From Enoplolaimus lenunculus (Eukaryota > Nematoda > Enoplea > Enoplida > Thoracostomopsidae): DNA of 64,000 nucleotides. The stretch lies in the NCBI GenBank assembly GCA_030248215.1, contig JASANG010001084.1, positions 57,602-121,601 of the forward strand, in the 5' to 3' direction. Under the pieces are notes generated by a model. The model had not been told where the DNA came from and ran no database searches. It saw only the letters and a list, made by a program, of their open reading frames with translations. Made by a program: the position numbers and the translations under genes. How positions within the stretch are numbered: position 1 is the stretch's first letter; the number at the start of each line of letters is the position of its first letter. Positions 29,675-42,500 of the stretch are shown here, in pieces.

Positions 29675-30424
29675 GCTATTTCAAATTTAATCACAAACAA
29701 CCAGTTTAAAATTCATGAAATAACCCAAGCGAAACAATTTCGAAAATATTTTGTTCTCTCGAAGTTGAATTAGTTTTCGTGTAATACAGTACATTTAAGA
29801 GTCTTTATTGCTTAATTATTTAAGTTTTAGGCTTGTTCTTGTTTGCAATTTAATATTGAAAATTTCTAAAATAATAAAATCCACGTTAATACCGAGCGAT
29901 TCAATTATCGCTGTCTGGAACAATGTTACGGTTAATAAAATTTCAGCACGAATTATAAAATCTGACAGACCATATTAAGTAATATGTAGGTAAATTTTAC
30001 ATTTTTTGCTAGCCAAACTTATTTCTGAACCAGGTTTGTAAAAACCAAATAACTTCATCAGCTAAAATTTCAAAATAGTTCCAATTATTCTTATTTGAAT
30101 ACTGTTGGATAATCAATTAGCTATTTCAAATAAAGATCTCAATCGACCAGTTTAAAAAATTTATGAAATAACTCAAACGGAACAATTTTGAAAATATTTT
30201 CGTTGGTCGAAATAGAACTCGTTTTGGCGAAACGGTACATTTAACAGTTTTTCTTGTTTATATATTTAAAAATTTTATAGCCTAGTTTCTGTTTTCAAGT
30301 TTATATTGTAAATTTCTAAAATAACAAAATTCTCGTTATCGATCTATTCGTTATTGCTGTCTGGAACAATGTTATGGTTAATAAAATTCGAGTTCGAATT
30401 AAAACCTGGCAGACCGTAATATGT
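29675..30424. repeat. Diverged tandem duplication, about 440-bp period
   Basis: 29675-29990 and 30117-30424 align through most of their length (shared GTCTGGAACAATGTTA, GAAAATATTTT, AATTTCTAAAATAA). AT-rich, no ORF; substitutions and indels are frequent, so it is old. Confidence 0.7.
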
Positions 30425-30499
30425 ATACATTGAAGCTGTAGAAAAGCTACCAGTTCAAAATTATTCAAGTGTAGCCAAATTTTACATTTTTGCTGGCTA

Positions 30500-31090
30500 A
30501 AATAATATTTAATCAGTTATCCTGAAAATTATCCTTAACCATCAATCTGCTACACAAGTCAACCGCTAGCCTGTTTATTAATATATTTACCTTTCATTCA
30601 TAATATCTCCAAAGTGAAGAATCGGCTAGTTGGCATTATCTGCAGGGCAACCTGCCTGACTCTCTGAGACATATTAAAACATCCATTATAAAGAAAATAA
30701 CAACAACGTATACTCAAAATGCAATACATCACACACACCCTGCCATAACGGATGGTAAAAATAACGGAAACCAATGCTGATTAAAATAACGGAAACAGAT
30801 ATTGAGGTATAGAATATTCACAGATGACTTAGATTCTGCCAATGGGTACAATAATTGAAGCAGTGTAGTGTTTAGCGGGCTTTCAAAATTTTTAAGGAAA
30901 AAATAGAGCGTGCTTCAAATTTTTTAATATTTTGTACGAATTTGATTAGTTTTATTCATATTGAACAATTGCAGCATATTTGTAAACCAAACTGCGCGAT
31001 TTACACAGTTTTAGAACTAACTTTGAGTATAAACGTGACGGAATTTTCATTATTATAACGGAAACGGAAACTTACAGCCTCCACAATGGT
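30500..31090. other. Gene-poor sequence with AAATAACGGAAAC words
   Basis: AAATAACGGAAAC recurs at about 30755 and 30782, with an ATTATAACGGAAACGG near 31055. This may be a worn element. No exon is seen. Confidence 0.35.
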
Positions 31091-31099
31091 AGAAAACTA

Positions 31100-31290
31100 A
31101 GCGATAAAGTTAACGTCTAGCCAAAAAACGTTAACATTTCTTGTGAACAAAGCTAATAGCTTACAGAAAATAAACTGCAAAAATTATTTATTTGGAGCAA
31201 CAAACATGTATATATATTAAATTAACTATAAACAACAGAACCAAATTCAAACGCTATAAATACACCGTAAGAAGAAAACAAAGCAGGTTT
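31100..31290. repeat. Duplicate of the sequence 3' of the HRI gene
   Basis: Matches 33165-33315, including TTATTTATTTG and AATACACCGTAAGAA. The second copy holds the 3' UTR of the kinase gene. The SINEs and MITEs lie between the two copies. Confidence 0.6.
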
Positions 31291-31623
31291 TACTATATAA
31301 ATAGCATCATACTCAGTTAGGCTTAGTATCGTAAACCGAGGGCATCAGAATTTAAAATGACGCCCGTTTCTTAAGTTCGGCACGTTTTAAGAAATCAAAA
31401 TTTTAAATGATCATAGAATTATGCAGGAATGTGGTTCAATATTTTATTCAGGTTTGAATACAGAATTTCATTCGTCAACGCAAGCTACTGTAATTATGAA
31501 ACAATGCAAATTATTCTAAAAGCTGATTACACAATAGCATTTCGTATATTTGGCGGATATCCGAATACACGTTTCTTTTCTTATACATATCCGGATATTT
31601 TTCATATCCAAATATATATCCTG

Positions 31624-31795
31624 AAATCTGGTGCCTGTCAGAACTGCACGGTCGGGACGACCCCTTTCTCTGAAGTACTGCGAATATACATGGTTTTTTT
31701 CTCTAAATTTGTCCGAAACATATGGACACGCCGGTACTCGAACCTCAGACCTCTCGGTCGCGAGTCAAGCGCGCTGCCCATTACACCACGCGGCC
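31624..31795 (-). repeat. tRNA-derived SINE, copy 1
   Basis: Read on the minus strand, it starts GGCCGCGTGGTGTAATGGGC (A-box-like) and has GGTTCGAGTACC (B-box-like) about 35 nt on, then a unique tail through CGGACAAATTTAGAG to the CCGTGCAGTTCTGAC end. A matching copy is at 31986-32146. Confidence 0.65.
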
Positions 31796-31985
31796 AATAT
31801 CACCATTTCCGCTGGTGCTATATTTGCACGAGTATGTATGTGTCTTAACATTACACACTCTGCACATACAGCTACACCACGTATACCCACATCCCCCTTC
31901 TTTAGGCGGTCGCCCCGGACCGCGAATCCAAACGTCCCCGAATCATTATGACTGATATTTATAGCGGCAATCTCGGTGGGACCTC

Positions 31986-32146
31986 CATGTCAGAACTGCA
32001 TGGTCGGAACGACCCCTTTCCTCGAACAACTGCGAATATACTTGGTTTTTCTCCTTAATTTTTCCGAAACATAGCCACGCCGGAAATTGAACCCTCGGAC
32101 CTCTCGCTCGCGAGTCAAGCGCGCTACCCATTACACCACGCGGCCC
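31986..32146 (-). repeat. tRNA-derived SINE, copy 2
   Basis: Same tRNA-like head and tail as copy 1 with scattered substitutions. The B box is more worn (GGTTCAATTTCC). Confidence 0.65.
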
Positions 32147-32185
32147 ATGGCAACCCCCCCCAACGTCCCCCAAACGCCGCGAGGA

Positions 32186-32280
32186 GCCAAAAAGGAAAAA
32201 GAAAAAAAAAGAGAAAGGGAAAAAAAAGGGAAAGAAAAGAAAAAAGAAAAAAAAAAAAAAAAAAAAGGGAAAAAAAAAAC
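32186..32280 (+). repeat. Purine-only tract, about 90 nt
   Basis: Nearly all A and G on the plus strand, with an A19-type run near 32250. Low complexity; the lysine-rich or phenylalanine-rich frames across it are not genes. Confidence 0.9.
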
Positions 32281-32340
32281 GTAATTTTTGTTTCATTTCG
32301 AAGACTAACAGATTTACCTATAATGAAAAATTGCGAGATA

Positions 32341-32490
32341 CTGTGTTGACCCGAATAAGAGGGGGAGTTATAATAAGAGGGGGGATCGTCCCTATTTATA
32401 GTCCGAATCAATTGAAGTCCGTATCCCTAATAAGAGTCCGCATTAAGCGGATAGAGTCCCTAAACCATATTTCGAGTCCATAAATGTCAA
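32341..32490. mobile_element. MITE family A, truncated copy 3
   Basis: Left end CTGTGTTGACCCGAATAAGA plus the first 150 bp of the family; the right half is missing. Confidence 0.7.
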
Positions 32491-32503
32491 AGACCACATC
32501 TTT

Positions 32504-32693
32504 GGCCCATGTCAAGATCAGGGGCGGAACGTTTTTCTGTGGGACTAATAAAGAGTAAGCTTAAGCTTTAGACTAATTTTTTGCTTGACTTAGGCTTAGG
32601 TTTAGGCTTAGTAATAAACTCAATGTTACGATTATTCTTAGATTTAGAAATATGTTTATAATACTGTTCCGTCCCTGTTCTTTGCGTGGGCCG
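32504..32693. mobile_element. MITE family B, copy 4
   Basis: Ends GGCCCATGTCAAGATCAGGG and CCCTGTTCTTTGCGTGGGCC. Interior CTTAGGCTTAGG units. Confidence 0.75.
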
Positions 32694-32714
32694 CGTATTC
32701 CTAAGCCTAAACCT

Positions 32715-32870
32715 AAGCAAAAAATGTGGCCCATGTATAGCACAGGACATCTCCTTTTCCAAGTGGAAAACTTATGACCAAGAGTGTAGGGCAGCCTCTT
32801 CAGTATGACGGTAACCAACTCCGCTTGTTTGGTATAAGAAATCACAAGTGTAAGTTTGGCTGGAAAAACT
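32715..32870 (+). repeat. Stand-alone copy of the satellite element's end
   Basis: GGCCCATGTATAGCACAGG followed by a GTGGAAAACTTATGACCA stretch matches the left terminal repeat of the 44594-51353 element. The 81-bp array is absent here. Confidence 0.65.
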
Positions 32871-33209
32871 GGGCCCAGTTCCCTTTACACCAGAAAACTG
32901 CCGTGCTTAAAAGTTTTAAATTTTAACTCTAATTTTGAATGGAACATTTTCAACGTCGTCGACGCATAAATTTATGTAGCTGACAAGCTTATGCTTAGCC
33001 TTAGGGTTACGATTTGACCACAATTCAACCGGAATTACAATTTACCGGAACCGGATTGGAAAAATTACCGGAAACGGAACCAGAAAATGAAAAATACATG
33101 CCACCGAAAAATTCATTTTAATAAAAAGGCCGGAACCGGAATTCCGGTCGCACCAACTTATTTCTTATGAACAAACCTAACATCTCGCAAAAATTGAACT
33201 GAAAAATTA

Positions 33210-33215
33210 TTTATT
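33210..33215 (-). terminator. Candidate polyadenylation signal of the HRI gene
   Basis: AATAAA on the minus strand, 106 nt past the stop codon. Another AATAAA overlaps the last codons (33327-33332) and is less likely to be used. Confidence 0.45.
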
Positions 33216-33320
33216 TGCAGAATAACAAAATATAAATATATTTGTATTAGATATATCATACTAGATAAACAACAAAACCAAATTCTAACGCTGTAAATAC
33301 ACCGTAAGAAAACAAAGGTA

Positions 33321-33500
33321 TCATTTCTTTATTCTCACAAGTTCTCGAAGCCGCTTAATTTCACGCTTCTGAGCTTCGACTTGCTTTCTTAGCGAAACAA
33401 TTTCACGATCTTTCCAATCAAAATAGACGTTTTTTAATAATCGTGCGGCAGTTGGTCTGCAAGATGGATCTTTGTGAGTGAGCTGCTCGATAAGGCTTGC
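33321..33500 (-). CDS. EIF2AK1: HRI exon 13: end of kinase and coiled coil
   Basis: [16 protein letters not shown] closes the kinase fold. Then [14 protein letters not shown] and [11 protein letters not shown] form a heptad-like charged helix before the TGA at 33321-33323. A C-terminal coiled coil after the kinase is typical of HRI. Confidence 0.88.
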   Translation of the reverse strand, partial: ASLIEQLTHKDPSCRPTAARLLKNVYFDWKDREIVSLRKQVEAQKREIKRLRELVRIKK

Positions 33501-36500
33501 CTAAGGACAATGTTTTAAACGTCAAAGCTTCAAGCTACCAAAGAAGCAAACTTATGAACTAAAATTAAATGCCATTATGTTCAAGTTTTCACAAATTGTA
33601 AATAACTAGTAAATAATTCTTGAACGACTCTGAAAGCCTATTTGAAAGGGCCAACAAATAATATATACCTCTATAGGCCAACACGCTCGAAATGAATCAT
33701 GAACGGTCGAACTGCGAACCTGCATTAGCGCTTGTACTTTTTCCATATACGTCGTGAACGGATAGTATAATTCATACAAAATGATGCCAAAACTGAATAT
33801 ATCTACCTAAAAATACACAATCACGCTGCAACGAAATTCAAACTATACGCATTAAAGCCACATATGGACTTCCATCTAGTAGCAAAACAATGACCGCAGA
33901 ACTCGGCAATAGGATAAAACCGGAGGTCCGGTTGAGAATCGATCTCCTGCACCTGTGGAATTTTTTCCGGGGGCTACGTCAACTGCGCTTGTAAACGAGA
34001 ATTAATATTTTCGAAGTTTATATTGTCGAAATTTTTAAAAAGAGACGTTAAAAACAAATTTTTGACGTTTATATATTATTGTTAAAATATAGTGAATTCA
34101 GCATGATTTTAGCTACCTTATTTTGCTTCAGGTCTTGCATTCTACCACTATATTGCTTATATTATTATTATTATATTTGCACTGAGTTGCCCGATTTAGA
34201 AAAAATAAATACACATATCCAAAAATTTCACAAACGTATAGCTGCAACCAGGAATGGGCGGTCTCTGTCTCGGGCTCGGTCTCGGCAAGTCTCGGGCTCA
34301 GTGTCGCGTTTCCTGAGTGTCGGTGGTTTGCAAACCGAGATCAAAGACGTGAAAAAGCGATTAACAATTGCTATTAGTTGAGCTAGATTGAGTTGATGAA
34401 AGGACGTAGCAATGTTTTGTTAGTATTTTAGACTAAATGTACATGCGTGAACCACTAAAAATTAAGCATTTGTTTACTTCGTTCAACACTATGACTGTAT
34501 TAATAGTCCCAAGTTTCCTCAAAGTGATTATCTTGCTGCATTAAATTGCACAACGCAAGCAAAGTAAATGAGCTTTTTGCAGAGTTGACCATTAAGTAAT
34601 GTTTTCATTAATATTGGCACTGACGGTCGCACATAATCCACTTAAGTTCATTTTTGGATTTGGAGATAGTTATGTACAGTTTTCAATCGTTGAGTTTGAT
34701 ATTCAAAATTTTTGTTAGACAAATTCTTTATTTTCGTCTTTGTCTCCATTTAACACAAACATATACATTTGGTTAACTTAAAATTCCTGTCTGCACACCT
34801 TCGAATCGTATTGATGAGACGACAGCTGCTCAGGAGCCGAGTAAGTATACGTCCCAATACCAGAGCTATGGTAAGATGCGGAAGCTGTTAGACGAGGGGT
34901 GCCTTCCTGAACGTCTTGTTTATCTTTTCGTCTCAGCTTTAATAGTTTGGCAGCTTTACTTGACGATCTGCCACGCGCAACTTGTTTGGGCTTAACTAGA
35001 CTTGTCGCCATTGTTGCTGAGGTATCCTCGGAGGAATTGAGCCCTGACGAAAGAATGTTTTCAGCACATGCCAAACCAAAATCGCCTAGAAGAACGCGAT
35101 AATCACCTTTGTGTAGAAATATATTGCTCGGCTAAAATAGTTTAAAAATAAGACTGTCAGGTAACACTTTCTTGCGTACATAAAACATATCTAACCAACT
35201 TTCATTGTAAAAATAAAGACGTTGAGAAAAGCACATCAACCGAACATGGCTTTAAGACAACGAAATTAAAAAGCAGCGTGCGAAAAAACCTAAGTCAAAT
35301 TCCCGTCTATGTACATTATTTCGACTAGGTTATTCATTTTTCAGAAGCGCTACGCAATCATAATTTATTTATCTCTCATAACAGCATGAGGAAACACAAA
35401 ATTCAACGCCAGTAAGTTTATTGTTTCCTCTATGACCACAACTTCCTGTAAACATTATTTGACCTTATACAGAAACACTGTACCTTTAAATCACGATGAA
35501 TAATTCCCTTTGAGTGAACATAGCTAAGAGCGGAAACAATCTGTTTCGAAATTTGAAAGTTCATTACAGCATCGACACAGCTAAATGGATCTGAAACAAA
35601 GTTAAAACATTTGTGGCAACTAATGCTATAAATAGTCCTGCAATTAAACGGATAACCTTAACACTATGCGATCTGATTATACTACGCATATCTAGGGTTC
35701 CCCAGGCTGTTGACGAGTGGAGATAATCCCCCGCTACCAGTGGGTGAAAGCTAGTTTAAGTGAAGTTTGGGAATAGAGAACTTAAGCCTTTGCTCTAAAC
35801 ATTCATTTTTCTGCCGTTTGCGGCTATTTAGGTACGTATCTGCTACATATAGCGTAAAAATTTCTGGCGTACGTAATCGACATTGATATTCAATTATTGA
35901 TGAGCAACCTCAAAACTGGTGTAAATTATACTTTGAACACCTACAAATTGTAGAATATCGTGTTCGCAGTGGGACGGAAAAAGTTGAATGAATTCAACAG
36001 GGGAAATGTCGAATATGAGCACCTGGGAGGGACGCCCCACAGTAGTACTGCATTGTTTTATGACACCATTCACATACCTGCTGACACAATATTTGCATTA
36101 TTGCGCTGTGATAACCAGTCTCGAAGAGTAAATGAGCACAATTCCATTTGTATAAATAGTACTATCGACTGCCCCTTAAAGGAAAACAGTTAAAGTTTGG
36201 AGCTTGAAAAAAATAATGACTACGTTAAAAGTTTGGAACTCGAAACAAATAAACATAATAAAAGCAAGATTAACTGAACTCTTTCTCCAGACTTATACAC
36301 ATTATTTGTACACAATATATATCTTTGCGTTGTGCGTGTACTACGAAAAACAATAATATATATCTTTGCGTTGGGCGTGTACTACGAAAAACAATATGGA
36401 GATTGACACCTGGACCGAGTGATAACTCCTAAGTGGTGCAGTAGTTGGTGTAAACACAGTATAATCAATTGGTCCGGGATCGGTCTTGCTTTGCGCAATA

Positions 36501-39500
36501 AAACAAGTGAATGCAATGAGCGATAGATATAAATTAAGTCTCAAAGGGCTAAATTATTCACACTAAAATTATTGAATTTACTGTCAAGGGCCGTCCCGGA
36601 GTTGAAGCGCCATGGTCCGCAGTCCTCTAAATCTCTAGCAGACAGCCGAATGTTAGATGAAAAAAATGGAGTGATGAATAATTGAGAAGACTATTAAATG
36701 TCCGCTTCCTCTTAAACATCCTAGGACCACCAGTGTTCACTGTGTTTAATAAGCTATCGAAATATAACAAACTCATTTACCACTGGCTTTTCTAAAAAGC
36801 AGTTAATATTTTAGCTTCAGTGCGCAACGAGAAAAAGGTATATATATTTGTCAAGATTTTCAAATGCCGTAATCACAAAATTATAAAGTAGAAATTACTT
36901 TCAACTGTCACTTGAAAGGATCCATAGTCATCAAGGTCCACAGTATTTTTTCATTATCTTTGCAATTCAAACGTTGCGAATAAGCTCATTGCTGCTCGAG
37001 ATTACGGATTTGGGAATCCAATAATTGCTGCTGATGCGCGTAATACTCTGCCTTAGAGCAGAGCTCCTGCTCGCATGTCTCCAAGTTAGTGTCAACGGAG
37101 GAGACAAATATGTCATCAATATCAACGCTGAATGCAATTGGGTTAAAACCTGATAATTAGTAATGTGTGTCTCTGTCCCTCAAAGCAACTTACAAATGGT
37201 GCCATTTGATTAATTGTTTGACGTAAATGACGACTAGCTGGTATGATCGATTTTGAACAACAAGGTTCGCAGATACCAGCTTCTGATTGGTTTTCTTCTT
37301 TTGAAGGACTGAATTCAGTTCGCTGTTGACCAGTTCTGAACGCCAAACCACCAACACTTGAGCTTGACCCAGATCGTGTCATTTCGACAGAAGACTTCTG
37401 AATGTCCGTTAATAACTCTGACTTGCACGCCAAGTTCCTGATAATGAAGTAATTGATGCAAAAACAAAACTTTGCACCAAATGCACCGCCATCCTGCTCC
37501 ACTTTCGATATCCTGTATGTCAACATCTTGTCACACCGATAGACAAACATGTTAAGGTAATGTTGTTGAAATTTCAAAGTGCAGAAGCGGCAACAGGGCA
37601 AATCGAGCTATCAATAAAACCTGTGCAAAACCATTACCGGTAGCCCTACATACCTGTCAGCTTTTGGCAGCTCTGGTTCCGTTAACGAACATTTTTCTGA
37701 CAAAAATGAAATTTCTGGTGTTGACACATTACGTCTCATTGAAGCACGGAATGATGGTTCGCAGTTATTCGCTCGCGATTCTTCATTTGAGTTTCTAAAA
37801 ATAATACTATAAATGTTAAACCAGTGTAAAGCGCAGAAATCTTTAAGACCGAGGAAATAAACTGGCTAGATTTTCGTACGTGAACCAGTATCGCTTGTAA
37901 AAATAAGTTGAATGTGCAAGCAAGAGCAACATCCAAGCGAATGTATGTTCACCAGGATACGACCGGATATCCGGCTGCGGCTAAAAAACGACATCCGGCT
38001 CCGGCTTCGGTATTTTAAGTTACCGGATATTATTTTTAAAAAACTTCAAAAAATATATACCATCATTTGTATTTATGCCAAGTACCATCGAACTGATTGA
38101 CATACTTTCACATATTTTTTCTGTCACACATGTAATGTAAATGTTCGCAGTGACCGTTTACGTTCACAATCTTTATTGGGTTATAACAACCCTGGAAAAC
38201 CGTATATAGATGACGAGTGTTATTCTGTGGGTGTCACAGAATATATCTCAGCATATTTCTACCATTCCTAAGGCTCAGCCTAAACTTCAGCGTATAAATG
38301 GGTCTATAACTAAGCCTAAACGAAAACAACAGCCTTAATCCGGGGCGGAGATTTGTCATGAAGTCTCGGTCTCGGTCAACTTTTGGTCATCACCGAAAAA
38401 AATTAAAGTTTCAAAATAAATTATTTCTAATGCTTTTTTCGTATTTTTGTGTTTTTTCATAGTTTTTATGTGTTTTCTAAATATCTGCTAATAAATATTA
38501 CGTAACTATAAAAATTCTTAGATTCATACCGAAATTTTAATCATCAGCCTTTACTTGCTTCAACAATATTAACTTCTGCTTTTTACAAGTATACCAGCAT
38601 TTGCTGAATCCTCGACTTATTATACTATCGGTTCCAAACCACTGAGACTCAAAAAACCGAGACCTGCGAAATACCCAGACTTGCCGACACTGAGACCGAG
38701 TCTTCCATTGGATGCACTTAAAAGGAACATGGGCCAAACGAACGCTGCAAAAACATAGAATAGTATAATAGAGACGTTGCTAAAGTGTTAGAAATGCATT
38801 GGAGCGAGATGTTAAAATTTGTCGCGTAAACACTTTGGGTACCTTAAGCAACAGATGGAAGAATTGTGAGCTACGTTCTGATATTTGAATACAATCTAGT
38901 TATAGATTTGAATTCATTATCCGGCTCCGGCTCCAGCCGGATATGACATTATCCGGCTCCGACTCCGTCAGTTTTTGGTATCCGGCCGTACCCTGATATT
39001 CACACCTGGTCAGGTACTCTTCTGTGTGTAACACATATGACCAGTTTTTGGACAGTCTTGTAGCGTTCAAACCAGTGCATGGTTAGGTTCAAAATTTACT
39101 ACATTTTCGCAATAACAGAAATTTTCGCATTTGATATGTTCCACTCTGTGTCAGGCTTAAGATCCGTAATTCCGAGAGTTCGTCTGTTTGAAAACCTATC
39201 ACTAACTGTTAATAGATGCTACATGGTATACACGTTTGGGAAACGAGTGTTCAAAACCAACCCCATTCGAAAACTTACTCCAGTTGTTGTATTTGTAGCC
39301 TTTGTTGATGTCTACGACCACCGTCCATTGGACGACTGCTAGCAAAAGTGCTTGATTTGCGACGACGTCGTTTCTGTTGCCACACGTTGAAATCAAATTC
39401 AAGCCAAGCTCCATGGTAGCGGACTACGTTCGGATGATTTAAAATTGCAAGCATTTTCACTTCACGGATGATCTCAAAATATCAAGCGTGATAAATATAG

Positions 39501-42500
39501 AAAATTTTTTCCTATATAGAGTTAGTTTATGCAAAATAAGTGCCACACCGTAACCATAAACTTGTGAGAGTTCGATTCTGGAGAAAGTCGGGCGATGAGA
39601 AAGCGCCCAAAAGTACATATGCCCTCGGTTCAAGCCTCCAGTCGAATTCCACTAATGAATATTTTTTATGTGAAACACACTTTTTTTGTTTATTTTTTAG
39701 CTATAATGTAATATATAAGCATGTAAACAGTGTTTACATGTAATTAGTTAACTGGTATTTTCTTTAAAACATGTAATTTTTGCAGCCCAAGTTCTCCCCA
39801 CTCAAGGTTACCTCATTGACCATACTCTCAGTACTATAGTTACAAGAGGGCTGTAGTCTGATTAAAATCATACGCTCGGTAAAACCCTGCTTTGATGAGA
39901 AACCAATGAAATCAATTTATTACTGCAACCGTGTAAAACAACTCACTTTCAAGCACATTTGAGATTGTGATACGTCTAGTGTTATCTTTTTGATCGCATA
40001 TTCTACGTCATCAAGTTTGTTTAAGGCCTAAAAACGTGTAATAACGACAACTTTGATACAGCTAGTGTATCGACAAAAATTCGTCCTCGTAAACGTTAAA
40101 AACCATGCTGACAATGATTTTCGAAATTTAAATGGTCACTTGTCCCATAACGCAAACATTCAATTATATAGCGTAACGCTTCAGTATCTTCTCTACTGTC
40201 GACCAGTTCACTATTCGCTTTTGATACAAAGTAAAATCAATTTTCTTAGAAGGTTGGGAAATACAACTTAATTTGTAACTACGAAAACTTTATGAACCAC
40301 TAAATAGCAAATGCAACTTCTCACATGAAAGACCTGTCCAAAACCACCGTGTCCAATTTTTGCTATCTCGTCAAACTCTGATGAATACCGCGACTGGTAG
40401 AACACATTGTTCGAGGACGAAGGACGCGCTGCATCTGGTCCAAACCTAAAATAACAAATGCTTTTATAGAATGTAAAAAGTCTTCGCTAGGCGACTTCGG
40501 GCGAACTTTTGACAATTGAACAGCAAAGTGTGACCAAATATTCGACTGCGGGTCTCAAAAACATGGTTTTATGCTAAATTGTGATTATGATGAAATTTCA
40601 TCGAGCTTCGTTCGAGGTAACATCATTAGGCGTACCAGGAACGCCCAGTTGATTAAGGATAGAACGGTGAAAACACGTCATTATAAATATAGCGCAAAGA
40701 TGCTAAATCACGTGTCATTCATGCCTAATTCATTCTTGATTAAGTATGCATTTGAAATCTGACTAAGCTCGGATATGATGAAATTTCATCGAGCTTCGTT
40801 TGAGGTAACAACATTAGGGGTACCAGGAACGCCTAGCTGATTAAGGATAAAACGGCGAAAACACGTTATTATAAATATAGCCGCAAGATGCTAAATCACG
40901 TGTTATTCATGCCTAATTCATTCTTGATAAAGTATGCATTTAAAATCTGACTAAGCTCGAATATTGTGGTATCCGGGTCCCAGGGTGCAAAGCGGAACTG
41001 GATTATACCGGAATCGGAATGGGAACAGCAAATTTATACCGGAACCTAAATCGGAATCGGAACTACAAAATTTGTGACTTTACGTATAATTTGTACTAAC
41101 AAGTATAATATATATTTATGGTGTCTGTTGGCTGGCAACAATACTCAAAAACGTCGCATGGTCAAATTGGCAATCATTTTTTGCCTCTATAAAGGTAAAC
41201 TACAATCAATTATTCATAAGTTAACTTATCGAAAACAATTTAATATATACATAAATGATGCAGAATGTTTATACAACATATTACAAGTTGGCCAAAAATT
41301 AAAACGTGGAAATTCCGATTCCGACTGATGTGCAATCGGAATCGGAACTCGTTTTGATTCGGAATTCTAATCGGAATTCCAATCTTTTGCTACAAATTCA
41401 TAAATTTCCACAAGATAATCTAAGCTGCTCATACAAAACACCCGTAAACTTCAATAACGTTCTTCAGCTAAACCCACGTTCTAGAAAATATCGATGATAT
41501 AACCTCCACAGTTTTTTCAGCGACTGCTCCTTGGTTTGAACCATCTGCGGCCTAAAAACCCAACCATAAAGTGATTATTACCATTTTCTACAGGCTCACA
41601 TTAACATGCAGCTCATCCCAGGGCACACGTTGTTAATTACTGCTCAGTTCCTGCTAAACAGACCAGACTTATTACTTACTGACCAGTCACAGAGAGCTTT
41701 AATATCTAAATGAACAGCGAATTGTTAACACAAAAAACTAGATCAGCTGATATAACTCACATACTACAGTCTCAAGTTAAATTGGTTAGATGAAACCCTT
41801 TGTCAACAAATCATGGCAACGTACTAAAACTACCCTAATAGTCATTTTAGTTTAATTGATGTTAACATGTCGCTAAACGATAACATACTATTCAACAATG
41901 TGATGTTCTTCGCACAGTACTGTACACCAATTGGTAAAACGTATGAAAAATTTTAATACGTAAATCTAGCATAATTTAGATTTTTCGACATGTCAAAAAG
42001 CAGTTGACTACTAAACATTCTTTATACATACCGGAATAGCGGAACTGCGAGTAAGTTGTTTGGCATGAACAAACAGATGCATAAGCGCCAATCGAAAATG
42101 ATCACGAACAGAGGATAACTCTTGTGAAAAATGAACTGGCGATAAAATCTGAAAGACTACAGACAGAGTGCAATTCGTAATTCCAAGCACATAACAAACA
42201 ACAATGATTGATGTCGTAGAATTACCACCTATTTCGCATATCATGTTCTGAAAAAGCGCAAATAAGTGCAGCCGACTACTCATATTAATCAGTAGAAATT
42301 GCAACCCAAATCAAAAAGTGGGAATTGAAGATTAGCTTAAGCAATGGAAAAGTAGCCAAGGATCGATAATTTCATAAAGCTAATATGCAAAAATAAATAA
42401 CTCTTACCCTTAGCTTCGTAATATAATTCGATACAACTGAAATAAACTAGTAGAATATGTTTAATATTTAAGCGCGTAACCAGATCCAGAAAAGTAACAA

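Noticed and set aside
31946-32411. Phenylalanine-rich minus-strand frames
   Set aside because: They read through the purine tract and SINE copy 2.
36341-36544. Signal-peptide-like frame ([19 protein letters not shown])
   Set aside because: It lies in an HRI intron on the same strand, ends in a 42-bp tandem duplication and has no supported continuation.
36975-37155. Minus-strand frame ending NLEQQ stop, after a good acceptor, within the HRI gene
   Set aside because: It looks coding ([19 protein letters not shown]) but starts in phase 1 while HRI exon 8 ends in phase 0, and the true next kinase exon (36078-36168) joins perfectly. It could be an alternative or unrelated exon.
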